Assembly (NCBI RefSeq): GCF_000243235.1
Contig: NZ_JH594606.1
Coordinates: forward strand, 1,671,851-1,735,850
DNA: 64,000 bases
Direction of reading: 5' to 3'
DNA from: Gillisia limnaea DSM 15749
Lineage (GTDB): Bacteria; Bacteroidota; Bacteroidia; Flavobacteriales; Flavobacteriaceae
A program made the position numbers and the translations under genes. How positions within the stretch are numbered: position 1 is the stretch's first letter; each line of letters starts with the position of its first letter. This document shows, in pieces, positions 1-7,648 of this stretch. The notes beneath the pieces were generated by a model. That model was not told the origin of the DNA. It was given only the letters and a program-made list of their open reading frames with translations, and made no database searches.

Positions 1-201
1 ATGGAAAACAACATTAACCTTTATTCTAACTATTTGGACAAACCGGGGAATATTGATATTGATTATTTGGCGAATATTGAAATGGGAATCAATAAATATC
101 TTTCAGCAAATCTCATATTTCAGGCAATTTATGACGATAATGCCGTAGGTGCTTTTCAAATTAGAGAAGTTTTTGGATTAGGAATAAATTATGATTTCTA
201 A
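1..201 (+). CDS. C-terminal part of a DUF3078 outer-membrane barrel protein (partial)
   Basis: The 66 visible residues read in frame from base 1 to the stop at 199-201 and are the tail of a longer protein whose start lies before the window. The pattern NYLDKPGNIDIDY, then INKYLSANLIFQAIYDDNA, then REVFGLGINYDF is what I know from the end of DUF3078 proteins, a Bacteroidota family of predicted beta-barrels. The alternating hydrophobic last strand ending in an aromatic residue (F) is typical of proteins inserted by the BAM machinery. The precise function of the family is unknown to me. A factor-independent terminator follows 25 bases downstream. Confidence 0.75.
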   Translation: MENNINLYSNYLDKPGNIDIDYLANIEMGINKYLSANLIFQAIYDDNAVGAFQIREVFGLGINYDF

Positions 202-226
202 ACCGCCAAGATCTTCCGCAAAATTG

Positions 227-262
227 AAAATTCCGTAACTGTATAGTTTCGGAATTTTTTTT
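227..262 (+). terminator. Rho-independent terminator after the DUF3078 gene
   Basis: AAAATTCCG (227-235) pairs with CGGAATTTT (250-258) across a 14-base loop and runs into a T tract. It sits 26 bases after the stop codon of the partial gene and separates it from hflX. Confidence 0.7.
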
Positions 263-329
263 AATAGTAATTTCAAGTTAAATTTATGTTGAATTTCATA
301 CGGTAAAATCGCTATATCAATCAATTGTG

Positions 330-337
330 TAACTTTG
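330..337 (+). promoter_or_regulatory. Putative -7 box for hflX
   Basis: TAACTTTG matches the Bacteroidota -7 consensus TAnnTTTG. It ends only 5 bases before the ATG at 343, so transcription would begin at or next to the start codon. No clear -33 TTG at the usual spacing is seen. Confidence 0.5.
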
Positions 338-342
338 TTATT

Positions 343-1563
343 ATGATAGAAAAGACTGACTTAAATTACGAAAAAGTAGTTCTCATTGGGATCGTTACCA
401 GGGAACAAGACGAAGATAAATTAAACGAATACTTAGACGAACTCGAATTTCTTACCTATACTGCCGGAGGGGAAGTACTTAAACGCTTCACTCAAAAAAT
501 GGAAAAACCAGACCCGAAGACTTTTATGGGCTCCGGAAAAATCCTGGAAGTAAAAGCATTTATTGATGAGCACGATGTGGGAACCGCCATTTTTGACGAT
601 GAACTCTCCCCTGCCCAGCAAAAGAATATCGAAAAGGTACTGAATGTAAAAATTTTAGACAGGACAAATCTAATCCTCGACATATTCGCACAAAGAGCCC
701 AAACCAGTTATGCCCGGAAGCAGGTAGAACTGGCACAATATCAATATTTATTGCCAAGACTGGCAGGAATGTGGACACACCTTGAAAGACAGCGTGGGGG
801 TATTGGAATGCGCGGTCCCGGGGAAACAGAAATTGAAACAGACAGACGAATTGTTCGGGATAAAATATCACTCCTTAAAAAGAAAATTGAAACCATCGAT
901 AAACAGATGGAAGTTCAAAGAGGAAACCGTGGACAACTGGTGCGTGTTGCTTTAGTAGGGTATACCAATGTTGGAAAATCCACCTTGATGAATCTTATAA
1001 GCAAAAGCGAGGTTTTTGCAGAAAATAAACTTTTTGCAACCCTGGATACAACGGTACGAAAAGTAGTGATAAGGAATTTGCCTTTTTTATTGACAGATAC
1101 CGTTGGTTTCATACGGAAGTTGCCTACCCAGCTTATAGAATCATTTAAATCTACATTAGATGAAGTTCGCGAAGCAGATCTATTGCTGCACATTGTAGAT
1201 ATTTCACATCCAAATTTTGAAGAGCACATAGCATCGGTAAATCAAACCCTTGCCGATATTAAAAGTGCCAATAAGCCAACTATTATGGTTTTCAATAAAA
1301 TTGATGCCTATACGGCAGAAAAGATCGAAGAAGATGATCTTATCACTGAAAAATCAAAAGAGCACTACTCCCTTGAAGAATGGCAACAAACCTGGATGAA
1401 CAAATTAGGTGATAATGTAATTTTTATTTCCGCACTCAATAAAGAAAATATTGAAGACTTTAAAAGGAAAGTTTATGAAACTGTACGACAAATTCATGTT
1501 ACACGTTTTCCTTATAATAATCTCCTTTATCCTGAATATGACACTTACGGAGAAGAAGAATAG
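343..1563 (+). CDS. hflX: GTPase HflX
   Basis: A ribosome-associated GTPase of the Obg-HflX superfamily, cytoplasmic, known in the family for splitting or rescuing stalled ribosomes. The 406-residue reading shows the HflX N-terminal domain (about 1-190) with the signature GPGETEIETDRR, then a G domain with P-loop GYTNVGKST, G3 DTVGF and G4 NKID. Length is usual for the family. An upstream in-frame TTG at 325 gives six extra residues, but I prefer ATG 343 because it fits the conserved N-terminus and the promoter box at 330-337 would lie inside the longer version. Stand-alone gene: the next gene begins 57 bases on and encodes a secreted protein of unrelated type. Confidence 0.95.
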   Translation: MIEKTDLNYEKVVLIGIVTREQDEDKLNEYLDELEFLTYTAGGEVLKRFTQKMEKPDPKTFMGSGKILEVKAFIDEHDVGTAIFDDELSPAQQKNIEKVLNVKILDRTNLILDIFAQRAQTSYARKQVELAQYQYLLPRLAGMWTHLERQRGGIGMRGPGETEIETDRRIVRDKISLLKKKIETIDKQMEVQRGNRGQLVRVALVGYTNVGKSTLMNLISKSEVFAENKLFATLDTTVRKVVIRNLPFLLTDTVGFIRKLPTQLIESFKSTLDEVREADLLLHIVDISHPNFEEHIASVNQTLADIKSANKPTIMVFNKIDAYTAEKIEEDDLITEKSKEHYSLEEWQQTWMNKLGDNVIFISALNKENIEDFKRKVYETVRQIHVTRFPYNNLLYPEYDTYGEEE

Positions 1564-1619
1564 GGTTGGTACCTATTGTTCTTCTTCATAAATTAGATAA
1601 AATTTAATTTTTTATACCA

Positions 1620-2351
1620 ATGAAAAATTCATTTCTTTTTTTGACTGTATTTCTTTTCTGCGGAATAGTAGCTGCACAAAATTTTGAAGGTTCCTGGAAA
1701 CTTATGCTGGAAAACGGAGAACCTATCGCCAACCGGGAAGTGATTCGGATCAATCAGGATGGTTATTTTGCCTATGGATCTAAGGAAATAGACAATAACA
1801 ACTTTTTAAGTGCAGCTGGCGGGAAATTTCAACTAAATGGATCAGATTATAGTATAGTTCAGGATTTTAATACCAAAGATCCCAACAGTATTGGTAAGGA
1901 ACTGAAGTACACCCTGAAATGGGAAGACGATGATAAAGTTATTATTTCCAATGACACGCATACCGAGGTATGGAAACGGGTTTCAGAAAAAAAAGATGAC
2001 CTTACCCAAAACTGGGTAATTACCGGAAGAGAACGAAACGGAGAAATGACTACGATGACACCGGGAAATCGTCGCACAGTTAAAATTTTAGGTGGCGGAA
2101 GGTTCCAATGGATCGCCTTTAATTCTGCCTCCAAAGAATTTAGTGGCACCGGCGGAGGGACCTACACCGCTGAAGACGGAAAATACATTGAAACTATTGA
2201 ATTCTTTTCCCGCGACAATCGTCGGGTAGGTGCAAAGCTGGAATTTGACTACGAGACTAAAGACGGAAAATGGCATCATAAAGGAGAAAGTTCTAAAGGC
2301 GATCCAATCTATGAGATCTGGTCTCCATATAGTGAAGCTTATACAAAATAG
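1620..2351 (+). CDS. Secreted protein of unknown function (lipocalin-like family)
   Basis: 243 residues beginning with a type I signal peptide (MKNSFLFLTVFLFCGIVAAQ, cleavage after the A before Q21), so periplasmic or exported. The mature part has two similar halves: FEGSWKLMLENGEPI with VWKRV near residue 120, and LTQNWVITGRERNGEM with YEIWSPY at the end. This is the repeated 'G-x-W ... W' layout of small lipocalin-like barrels in Bacteroidota. Function is not known to me. A diverged, broken copy of its last 51 codons lies at 7494-7648, on the far side of the carotenoid island, so this gene marks the left border of that insertion. Confidence 0.75.
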   Translation: MKNSFLFLTVFLFCGIVAAQNFEGSWKLMLENGEPIANREVIRINQDGYFAYGSKEIDNNNFLSAAGGKFQLNGSDYSIVQDFNTKDPNSIGKELKYTLKWEDDDKVIISNDTHTEVWKRVSEKKDDLTQNWVITGRERNGEMTTMTPGNRRTVKILGGGRFQWIAFNSASKEFSGTGGGTYTAEDGKYIETIEFFSRDNRRVGAKLEFDYETKDGKWHHKGESSKGDPIYEIWSPYSEAYTK

Positions 2352-2520
2352 GATCTAATGCTGTAAAATTGATTCCATCGGTGCAAGAAATGGTTTCTCC
2401 GGAACCGTTTTGAGGGCAAATAAAATTCTATCTTCCATCACAATATCTACAACGTCTCCCGATATACGTATGGATTGAGCAATTCGCATAGCTTCATCGG
2501 TGTTTGTATCGAATTCGCGT
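2197..2520. repeat. Left copy of an imperfect direct repeat flanking the carotenoid island
   Basis: Positions 2197-2351 align without gaps to 7494-7648 at roughly 80% identity (for example ATTCTTTTCCCGCGACAATC is identical in both). The similarity continues more weakly past the tail-to-tail gene junction. Both copies have the same orientation and enclose the whole 2.5-7.49 kb block. Confidence 0.8.
2355..2520 (-). pseudogene. C-terminal remnant of a paralogue of the 7649-8065 secreted protein
   Basis: Read on the minus strand this gives about 55 codons ending DIVMEDRILFALKT, VPEKPFLAPMESILQH, stop. It resembles the end of the intact protein at 7649-8065 (IPLENTVIFTHTK, IPKGISLIPVEAILQR). No start codon or signal peptide remains and the similarity stops near 2520. 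Its stop codon lies 3 bases from the stop of the convergent gene at 1620-2351, the same tail-to-tail layout as the pair at 7494-8065. Confidence 0.65.
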
Positions 2521-2894
2521 TATGCTTATTTCAAAATAATAATTTCTTAATGCAATATGCTAGCGTTGAGTTAAGTCTGGATTATAATTACACCATTGTT
2601 CGTTTTTTGTTTGTAATTTCCAATTACAGGAAACTTTCATTTTAAAAATACACCAAAAATTCAATCTGCTAATTTCAGAAATTAATAAATTTTCTTATAC
2701 AAGTAATTGCACATAATCTATTAGGATGTCACTTGTTTAAATTGGTGATTTCCACTGTTACCACACATTTGAAGAAATGAAATGGGAGGATTTACAAATC
2801 TGATTTATTTTAAAGAATATCTATCTGAAGAGTCAAGGGTACAGAAATTGAAAAACTAAATGGTCAGGCATTCTAGAAAACATTTATTAAAAAT
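2521..2894. other. AT-rich spacer upstream of the CruF-like gene
   Basis: No intact gene. A short coding-like stretch around 2767-2860 can be read with one frameshift as TFEEMKWEDLQ then LIYFKEYLSEESRVQKLKN and a stop. It may be the tail of a lost gene, but I cannot name it. No confident promoter box was found in front of 2895. Confidence 0.4.
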
Positions 2895-3662
2895 ATGGAT
2901 ATTAAGAAAACAGTTCTAGTCGCTTTATCGATGCTCTTTTTCATCATTGGTTTTATGATGAGTTCTGTTCCATCAGAACAGTTTGTAGAAACTGGATCCA
3001 TTATTGCCGTTAGTATAATTTCCATACCGGCATTTTACGGCATGTGGAAAATATATAGTAGACGGGGAATTGCGGCAATTATGGCCTTGGGGGTATTTGC
3101 CTTAATTATTGAATCAATTGGGATTCATACAGGATTCCCTTATTCACCTTTTGAATATACGATGCCGTTTGGTTATAAGTTATTGGGCACAACACCGTGG
3201 ACCGTATTTATTGCCTGGAGCCCGCTAGTTATTGGTGCCTGGTTACTAGCACAAACATGGTTTAAGCATCGCTGGGCACGATTTCTGGCGTACCTTGGGA
3301 TTCTTGTTGGCACAGATATTATCTTGGACCCTGGAGCCGTTGCACGCGGACTATGGGAATACACCAATGGTGGATTATGGTTCGACGTACCTCTACAAAA
3401 TTTTATTGGCTGGATTATTTCAGGAACGATTGCATATCTTATTTTGAAATTGGTTTTGAAACCTGTCATTGTGAACGGTAGCGTGGCGGTTTCAAAGCAC
3501 CTCTGGATTGGCTCTCTTTCCCTTCTCCTCTCAATCTTCCTATGGACAGGAGTTGACGCAGGCTATGAATTATGGTTACCTGCGATTGTAGGAATAATCT
3601 TTGGGAATATTATACTACAAGCATTATTTAAAATTTACGCTACAACTTCACAAAACGTCTAA
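2895..3662 (+). CDS. cruF: CruF-like carotenoid hydratase (DUF422 family membrane protein)
   Basis: 255 residues with about seven hydrophobic helices. The family adds water across the terminal double bond of acyclic carotenoids (gamma-carotene or lycopene 1',2'-hydratase; bisanhydrobacterioruberin hydratase in haloarchaea). Conserved family blocks are visible: IGIHTGFPYSPFEY (about 75-88), TDIILDPGAVARGLWEY (about 140-156) and WFDVPLQNFIGW (about 162-173). No signal peptide beyond the first helix; inner membrane. It lies 5' of a UbiA prenyltransferase and a CrtI-like desaturase, the same three families that build bacterioruberin. The 1.4 kb between it and the prenyltransferase gene is taken by a HigBA module. 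The family call is strong; the exact substrate is inferred from context. Confidence 0.82.
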   Translation: MDIKKTVLVALSMLFFIIGFMMSSVPSEQFVETGSIIAVSIISIPAFYGMWKIYSRRGIAAIMALGVFALIIESIGIHTGFPYSPFEYTMPFGYKLLGTTPWTVFIAWSPLVIGAWLLAQTWFKHRWARFLAYLGILVGTDIILDPGAVARGLWEYTNGGLWFDVPLQNFIGWIISGTIAYLILKLVLKPVIVNGSVAVSKHLWIGSLSLLLSIFLWTGVDAGYELWLPAIVGIIFGNIILQALFKIYATTSQNV

Positions 3663-3990
3663 AATTCTCATTTATAATTACTTCTATGAGAGTTCTATAA
3701 GCTTCCACAAAAGTTTTAGGGATTTTTGTCAATTACAAAAGTAAATGCGAAATTCTATTAGTAGTGAGAAAATCACATAAGTGGTTGCTAAAGAAATACT
3801 GGTCACTCAGAACATTTATTTGGTAGATTATTTAATTGAATACAAATGTATACAATTGATTAAGTGAATTATAAAGGAGAAATATATGTAAGTTTACGTG
3901 TATACAATTGTTACCCTTTATTATGAAAACACATTCGTCAATAGTTCAACATTTGAGAACTAATTGTATATTTGTTTCTTAATTGGATTA
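3663..3990. promoter_or_regulatory. Spacer with repeated TTGTATA-type sites before higB
   Basis: No gene. TGTATACAATTG occurs twice as a direct repeat (3847-3858 and 3899-3910), and a related ATTGTATATTTG overlaps the -7 box at 3963-3974. The first sits in an imperfect palindrome centred on TGTATACA. Such repeated half-sites next to a toxin-antitoxin promoter are candidate operators for the HigA antitoxin; this is an inference. AAGTGGTTGCTAAA at 3779-3792 matches 14 bases of the cassette-end element at 36769-36782. Confidence 0.45.
3967..3974 (+). promoter_or_regulatory. Putative -7 box of the higBA operon
   Basis: TATATTTG fits TAnnTTTG and ends 16 bases before the ATG of higB, overlapping the third TTGTATA-type site, where HigA binding would block it. 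Confidence 0.5.
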
Positions 3991-4287
3991 ATGAAACGAA
4001 TAATTCCAAAAAGTACGCTTCGAGAATATCGGGAAAAACAAGCTGATTCCGAACAGTATTTAAAAACTTGGTATGACACAGCAAAAAGTGCTAAATGGTT
4101 TTCACCTAACGACGTCAAACAAACTTACATCAACGCAAGTATTTTAAAGAACGGTCGAGTAGTTTTCAATATAAAAGGAAATTCTTACCGACTGATTGTT
4201 AAATTCAATTACGAAAAACAATGGGCATTTATCCGTTTTATTGGCACACACGCTGAATATGACAAAATAGATGCGGACACGATTTAA
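3991..4287 (+). CDS. higB: HigB-type mRNA interferase toxin
   Basis: 98 residues from ATG 3991. An upstream in-frame codon at 3964 gives nine extra residues that overlap the promoter box, so I start at MKRIIPKSTLREYREKQ. The order of conserved parts is that of Bacteroidota HigB toxins: FNIKGNSYRLIVKFNYE in the middle and AFIRFIGTHAEYDKID at the end. HigB cuts mRNA on the ribosome and is neutralised by HigA. It is followed 9 bases later by higA in the usual toxin-first order. The pair sits between two carotenoid genes on the same strand and is bounded downstream by the shared cassette-end element. Confidence 0.85.
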   Translation: MKRIIPKSTLREYREKQADSEQYLKTWYDTAKSAKWFSPNDVKQTYINASILKNGRVVFNIKGNSYRLIVKFNYEKQWAFIRFIGTHAEYDKIDADTI

Positions 4288-4296
4288 AAAAAAATC

Positions 4297-4668
4297 ATGG
4301 AATTAAGGCCTATTAAAACTGACAAAGATTACCGAAATGCACTCAAACGCTTGGAAGTGATTTTCGATGCGCCAATCGACACAAAAGAGGGCGACGAGGC
4401 GGAAATACTTTCATTGCTCATTGAGAACTACGAAAACGAACATTATCCGATAGGAGCACCAGACCCAATCGAAGCGATAAAAATACGAATGGAAGAATTG
4501 AATATGCGCCAAAAGGATTTGGTAGGAATAATTGGTGGGAAAAGTCGAGTATCGGAAATCCTCAACCGAAAGAAAAGATTGACTGTCGATATGATACGAG
4601 ATTTAGAAAGAATACTTCAAATTTCGGCTTCGGTATTGGTCAATAATTATCAACTTGCGCCGAAATAA
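4297..4668 (+). CDS. higA: HigA-type antitoxin, HTH transcriptional regulator
   Basis: 123 residues. The N-terminal part (1-60, with IKTDKDYRNALKRLE and GDEAEILSLLIENYE) is the antitoxin region seen in this subfamily. A Xre-type helix-turn-helix covers about 69-97 (MRQKDLVGIIGGKSRVSEIL). It should bind HigB and repress its own promoter. Gene order, 9-base spacing and lengths match type II HigBA modules. A symmetrical hairpin terminator lies 260 bases downstream at 4927-4956. Confidence 0.87.
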   Translation: MELRPIKTDKDYRNALKRLEVIFDAPIDTKEGDEAEILSLLIENYENEHYPIGAPDPIEAIKIRMEELNMRQKDLVGIIGGKSRVSEILNRKKRLTVDMIRDLERILQISASVLVNNYQLAPK

Positions 4669-4698
4669 CAAAGGGTAATAACGTATATAAAACATAGC

Positions 4699-4811
4699 GC
4701 GAGTCGTTGCTAACACAAAGGTTCGGGCATTTTTGGGAAGTCGCCAAATTTTTAAATTTGACGAATTGCCAAAAATAAAATAATTGATAAAATTTAAAAA
4801 TTCGGCTTATG
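4699..4811. repeat. Cassette-end element, copy 1 (after higBA)
   Basis: About 113 bases similar to 36767-36880. Shared parts are GC[A/G]AGT[C/G]GTTGCTAA at the left, a 23-base identical core (4738-4760, beginning AAGTCGCC and ending AAATTTG) and a right end AATTCGGCTT[A/G]T. The core holds the palindrome CAAATTTTTAAATTTG. Both copies follow the last gene of an unrelated two-gene module. Confidence 0.75.
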
Positions 4812-4926
4812 TTTATCGAAACGAAAGTACCTATTTACCGCACTACGCATAAACAAACCGTTAAAGGAAGTTTGTTGTTTTTTTGCTACATAGTCAATAT
4901 ATAGTTTTACCAATATTTCAAACAAC

Positions 4927-4956
4927 AAAAACCCCGAAGGAATCTACGGGGTTTTT
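4927..4956 (+). terminator. Symmetrical hairpin terminator after the HigBA cassette
   Basis: AAAAACCCCG (4927-4936) pairs perfectly with CGGGGTTTTT (4947-4956) over a 10-base loop. A on one side and T on the other let it work in both directions. Confidence 0.85.
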
Positions 4957-5061
4957 GGATTTTACATTAAATGCAAAACAACACTATTTTTTTGTTTAGC
5001 AAACAATTAAAAAAAATAAACAAAAAAGCGTAAATTAGTGTATTTAATGATTCTATCATCT

Positions 5062-5069
5062 TATTTTTG
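5062..5069 (+). promoter_or_regulatory. Putative -7 box of the UbiA-type gene
   Basis: TATTTTTG fits TAnnTTTG and ends 7 bases before the ATG at 5077. This decides the start: two upstream in-frame starts (5038, 5047) would lie before the promoter. Confidence 0.5.
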
Positions 5070-5076
5070 CTGTGCT

Positions 5077-5928
5077 ATGAAACTGACGCTTAGAGAGGTT
5101 TTCTTTTTATCCAGACCGAGATTCTGGATGTACGTCCTTGGAACTTTTCTTGTTGGTGTTATTTCTTCAGGAAATCTATTTTTGTATAATGATACCACTA
5201 CACTTCTTTTAATAGCCTTTGGTCTATTTTTTTCCTTACCGGCTAATGTTTTTATCTACGGTGTTAACGATATCTATGATTACCAAACCGATATCTATAA
5301 TGATAAAAAGATAAAATACGAATCTGTATTAAAACTCGAAAAACATAGAAGCTTGTGGATAACCATGGCTATTCTATTAATTCCTTTTTTGCCTTTATTT
5401 TTTATGGTTAATGTACCAACAAAACTCGCCTTAATGTTGTTTTTCTTTACGGGACTATTTTATTCCGCAACGCCTGTAAGAGCAAAAAGCAAACCACCTT
5501 TAGACGTCCTTTTTTCTGCAATTATATATGTTTCGCCTGCACTCGTTGGGTTTTTTATCACGGGAAATACTAATATACAATGGTTAGCAGTACTTGGAGG
5601 TCTTATTTGGGCCTTTGGGATGCAAACCTATTCTGCGATTCCAGATATTGAAGCAGATAAAAAAGCGGGCGTGAATACATTGGCAATTATGCTTGGTGAG
5701 AAAAGAGCTTTATGGTTTTGCTTGATAACCTATTTAATCTCTGCATCTATTGGATTTTACTATGTAGGGTTTATTGCAATCGTCTTTGGTATTGTTTATA
5801 TCTCTATAGTACTTCTGAGTATAAATAATATTTCGAAACTATTTAAATATTATACCTACTTTCCACTTATCAATGTACTCACAGGAGCAGTATTGTTTTT
5901 CGATATGTTTTTTAGAGAAATACTATAG
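5077..5928 (+). CDS. UbiA-family prenyltransferase, likely lycopene elongase type
   Basis: 283 residues, about eight membrane helices, inner membrane. Both Mg-diphosphate motifs of the UbiA superfamily are present: NDIYDYQTD (64-72) and DIEAD (190-194). The subgroup with NDxxDxxxD and a short DxxxD second motif includes lycopene elongases (CrtEb, LbtBC, LyeJ) that add C5 units to lycopene. It differs from UbiA and MenA, which belong to quinone operons that are absent here. Context supports carotenoid work: CruF-like gene upstream, CrtI-like gene converging 6 bases downstream. I start at MKLTLREVFFLSRPRFW because the family begins here. Substrate is inferred, not shown. Confidence 0.75.
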   Translation: MKLTLREVFFLSRPRFWMYVLGTFLVGVISSGNLFLYNDTTTLLLIAFGLFFSLPANVFIYGVNDIYDYQTDIYNDKKIKYESVLKLEKHRSLWITMAILLIPFLPLFFMVNVPTKLALMLFFFTGLFYSATPVRAKSKPPLDVLFSAIIYVSPALVGFFITGNTNIQWLAVLGGLIWAFGMQTYSAIPDIEADKKAGVNTLAIMLGEKRALWFCLITYLISASIGFYYVGFIAIVFGIVYISIVLLSINNISKLFKYYTYFPLINVLTGAVLFFDMFFREIL

Positions 5929-5934
5929 TAAAAA

Positions 5935-7440
5935 CTACAAGGATTCTAAGGGTTTAGAGGTTTTAATCTTTTGAATACGTTTATAGACGAGTTCAGCCGA
6001 AATCAAACAAATAGGCATACCAATTCCCGGACTTGTACCTGCACCAACATAATAAAGATTTTTGACCTTTTTACTATAGTTTAATGGTCGTTTTAGGGTT
6101 TGTTTTAAGGTATGTGCTAATCCTAAAGCGGTGCCTTTATAAGCATTATAATCTCTTCGGAAATCATCACTCCAGTAAGACCTTTCAAACACAATATAAT
6201 CTTCTATATCCGGCAGATCTAAGTCCGTTTTCATCAGATTTAAAATCTTTTGACGGTAGCTTTCCATATCAGTTTTGGAAAGTGTTAAACCCGGAGGAAT
6301 TGGCACCAGAACAAATAAATTATCAGTTCCTGGTGGCGATAAGTCCGGATCGGTTTCCGTAGGCTTACATATATAATAACTAGGATCTTCCGGAAGTTTA
6401 GGCGTATCAAACAGCTCTTTGAAATTTTGTTTCCAATCTCCACCAAAGCGTAGATTGTGATGACTTAAAATCTCTAATTCTCTATCCAAACCAAGATACA
6501 TAATAAACGCACTCGGACTCAAAACTGCCTTTTCCCAATATCGTTCAGGATAGGTTTGCTGACGCTTCTCAAGTAAATGGGTTTCCGTAAACCATAAATC
6601 GGCATTAGAGATGATCAAATCTGCTTCTACAACAGTTCCATTTTCGAGTAGAACACCCGTCGCTTCTTTGTTTTTAACTATAATTTTTGACACAGGGCTA
6701 TTCGTCATAAACTGTGTACCATGTTTTTTATTAATAGTTACTAGTGCCTTTACAATCTCGTAAATACCTCCTTTAGGGTAGTAAACTCCCATATTGAAAT
6801 CGATGGCATTCATAATATTATACATGGCAGGTGTTTTTGAAGGATCTGAACCTAAAAACACCAATGTATATTCTAATATTTTTTTAACACGCTCGCTTTT
6901 AAACCATTTATTTAAATAGGATTGCATGGTTTGAAAAGGATTGAGTTCAATCCCTTTTTTAATCACGTCCCATTTTAAAAAATCTAATGAGAACCCTAGA
7001 TTTCGATACATAAAAGTATCTTTAGCCATTTCATATTGCTCCCCTGAACGTTTAAGATACTCTCTAATCTTAGGAGTGATACCTGGCTCTAACTGCTCAA
7101 AAAGAGGTAAGTCTTTACCCAGATTAGAATGGATATCGACGATGGGTAATTCCTTATCATTAGAAAAAAACACACGGTAAGATGGAGAGAGTTTTACCAA
7201 ATCTAAATGTTTAGAAATGTCTTCATCGAGTAATTTAAAATAATGCTCAAATACATCTGGCATTAGATACCAGGAAGGTCCCATGTCAAACGTGTACCCC
7301 TCGGCTTCAAAAATATTAGCACGACCACCAAGAGTGGCATTTTTTTCAATGACCGTGACGTTATACCCAGATTTAGCTAACAATGCAGCTGAACCCAGGC
7401 CTCCAATTCCGGAACCGATAATAATGATTTTCTTTTTCAA
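5935..7440 (-). CDS. CrtI-family carotenoid desaturase (CrtD-like)
   Basis: 501 residues, FAD-dependent phytoene desaturase superfamily. The dinucleotide-binding motif GSGIGGLG (9-16) follows the start, then GGRANIFEAEGYTFDMGPSW, and the C-terminal FAD signature YYVGAGTSPGIGMP precedes the end. The block GPSWYLMPDVFEHYF is also what I recall from haloarchaeal carotenoid 3,4-desaturases (CrtD), the partner of LyeJ and CruF. It could instead be a general phytoene desaturase; no crtB or crtE is in the window to settle this. It is convergent with the prenyltransferase gene (6 bases between stops) and lies at the right edge of the island. Confidence 0.85.
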   Translation of the reverse strand: MKKKIIIIGSGIGGLGSAALLAKSGYNVTVIEKNATLGGRANIFEAEGYTFDMGPSWYLMPDVFEHYFKLLDEDISKHLDLVKLSPSYRVFFSNDKELPIVDIHSNLGKDLPLFEQLEPGITPKIREYLKRSGEQYEMAKDTFMYRNLGFSLDFLKWDVIKKGIELNPFQTMQSYLNKWFKSERVKKILEYTLVFLGSDPSKTPAMYNIMNAIDFNMGVYYPKGGIYEIVKALVTINKKHGTQFMTNSPVSKIIVKNKEATGVLLENGTVVEADLIISNADLWFTETHLLEKRQQTYPERYWEKAVLSPSAFIMYLGLDRELEILSHHNLRFGGDWKQNFKELFDTPKLPEDPSYYICKPTETDPDLSPPGTDNLFVLVPIPPGLTLSKTDMESYRQKILNLMKTDLDLPDIEDYIVFERSYWSDDFRRDYNAYKGTALGLAHTLKQTLKRPLNYSKKVKNLYYVGAGTSPGIGMPICLISAELVYKRIQKIKTSKPLESL

Positions 7441-7493
7441 TTATGTAAAAATAATGAAGCTTTAAGTAGTTTGAAATTATTTAAGCAGGAATT

Positions 7494-7648
7494 TTGAATT
7501 CTTTTCCCGCGACAATCACCGTGTAGCAGCAAGGCTGGAAATTGACTATGAAGTTAAAGTGGGAAAATGGCATCATAAAGGATAAAGTTCTAAAGGAAAT
7601 CCAATCTATGAGATCTGGTCGCCATATAAAGATGCTTATAAAAAGTAA
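7494..7648 (+). pseudogene. Broken 3' copy of the 1620-2351 secreted-protein gene
   Basis: Reads EFFSRDNHRVAARLEIDYE, VKVGKWHHKG, stop, SSKGNPIYEIWSPYKDAYKK and a final stop at 7646-7648, against EFFSRDNRRVGAKLEFDYE...WHHKGESSKGDPIYEIWSPY in the intact gene. A GAA-to-TAA change (7583-7585) interrupts it, and everything 5' of residue 192 is missing. Its stop abuts the stop of the convergent gene at 7649. This is the right copy of the flanking repeat. Confidence 0.85.

Larger units (their letters stand above)
4669..5076. other. Spacer between higA and the prenyltransferase gene
   Basis: Holds the cassette-end element (4699-4811), a hairpin terminator (4927-4956) and the -7 box of the next gene (5062-5069). 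No further gene is visible. Confidence 0.6.

Noticed and set aside
560..871. 103-codon minus-strand frame within hflX
   Set aside because: Antisense to strongly conserved HflX coding sequence, with no homology seen.
4699..4811. Classical integron attC site
   Set aside because: The element has GTTGCTAA at one end but no clear RYYYAAC/GTTRRRY pair in attC layout, and no integron integrase is present. Left as an undefined repeat.
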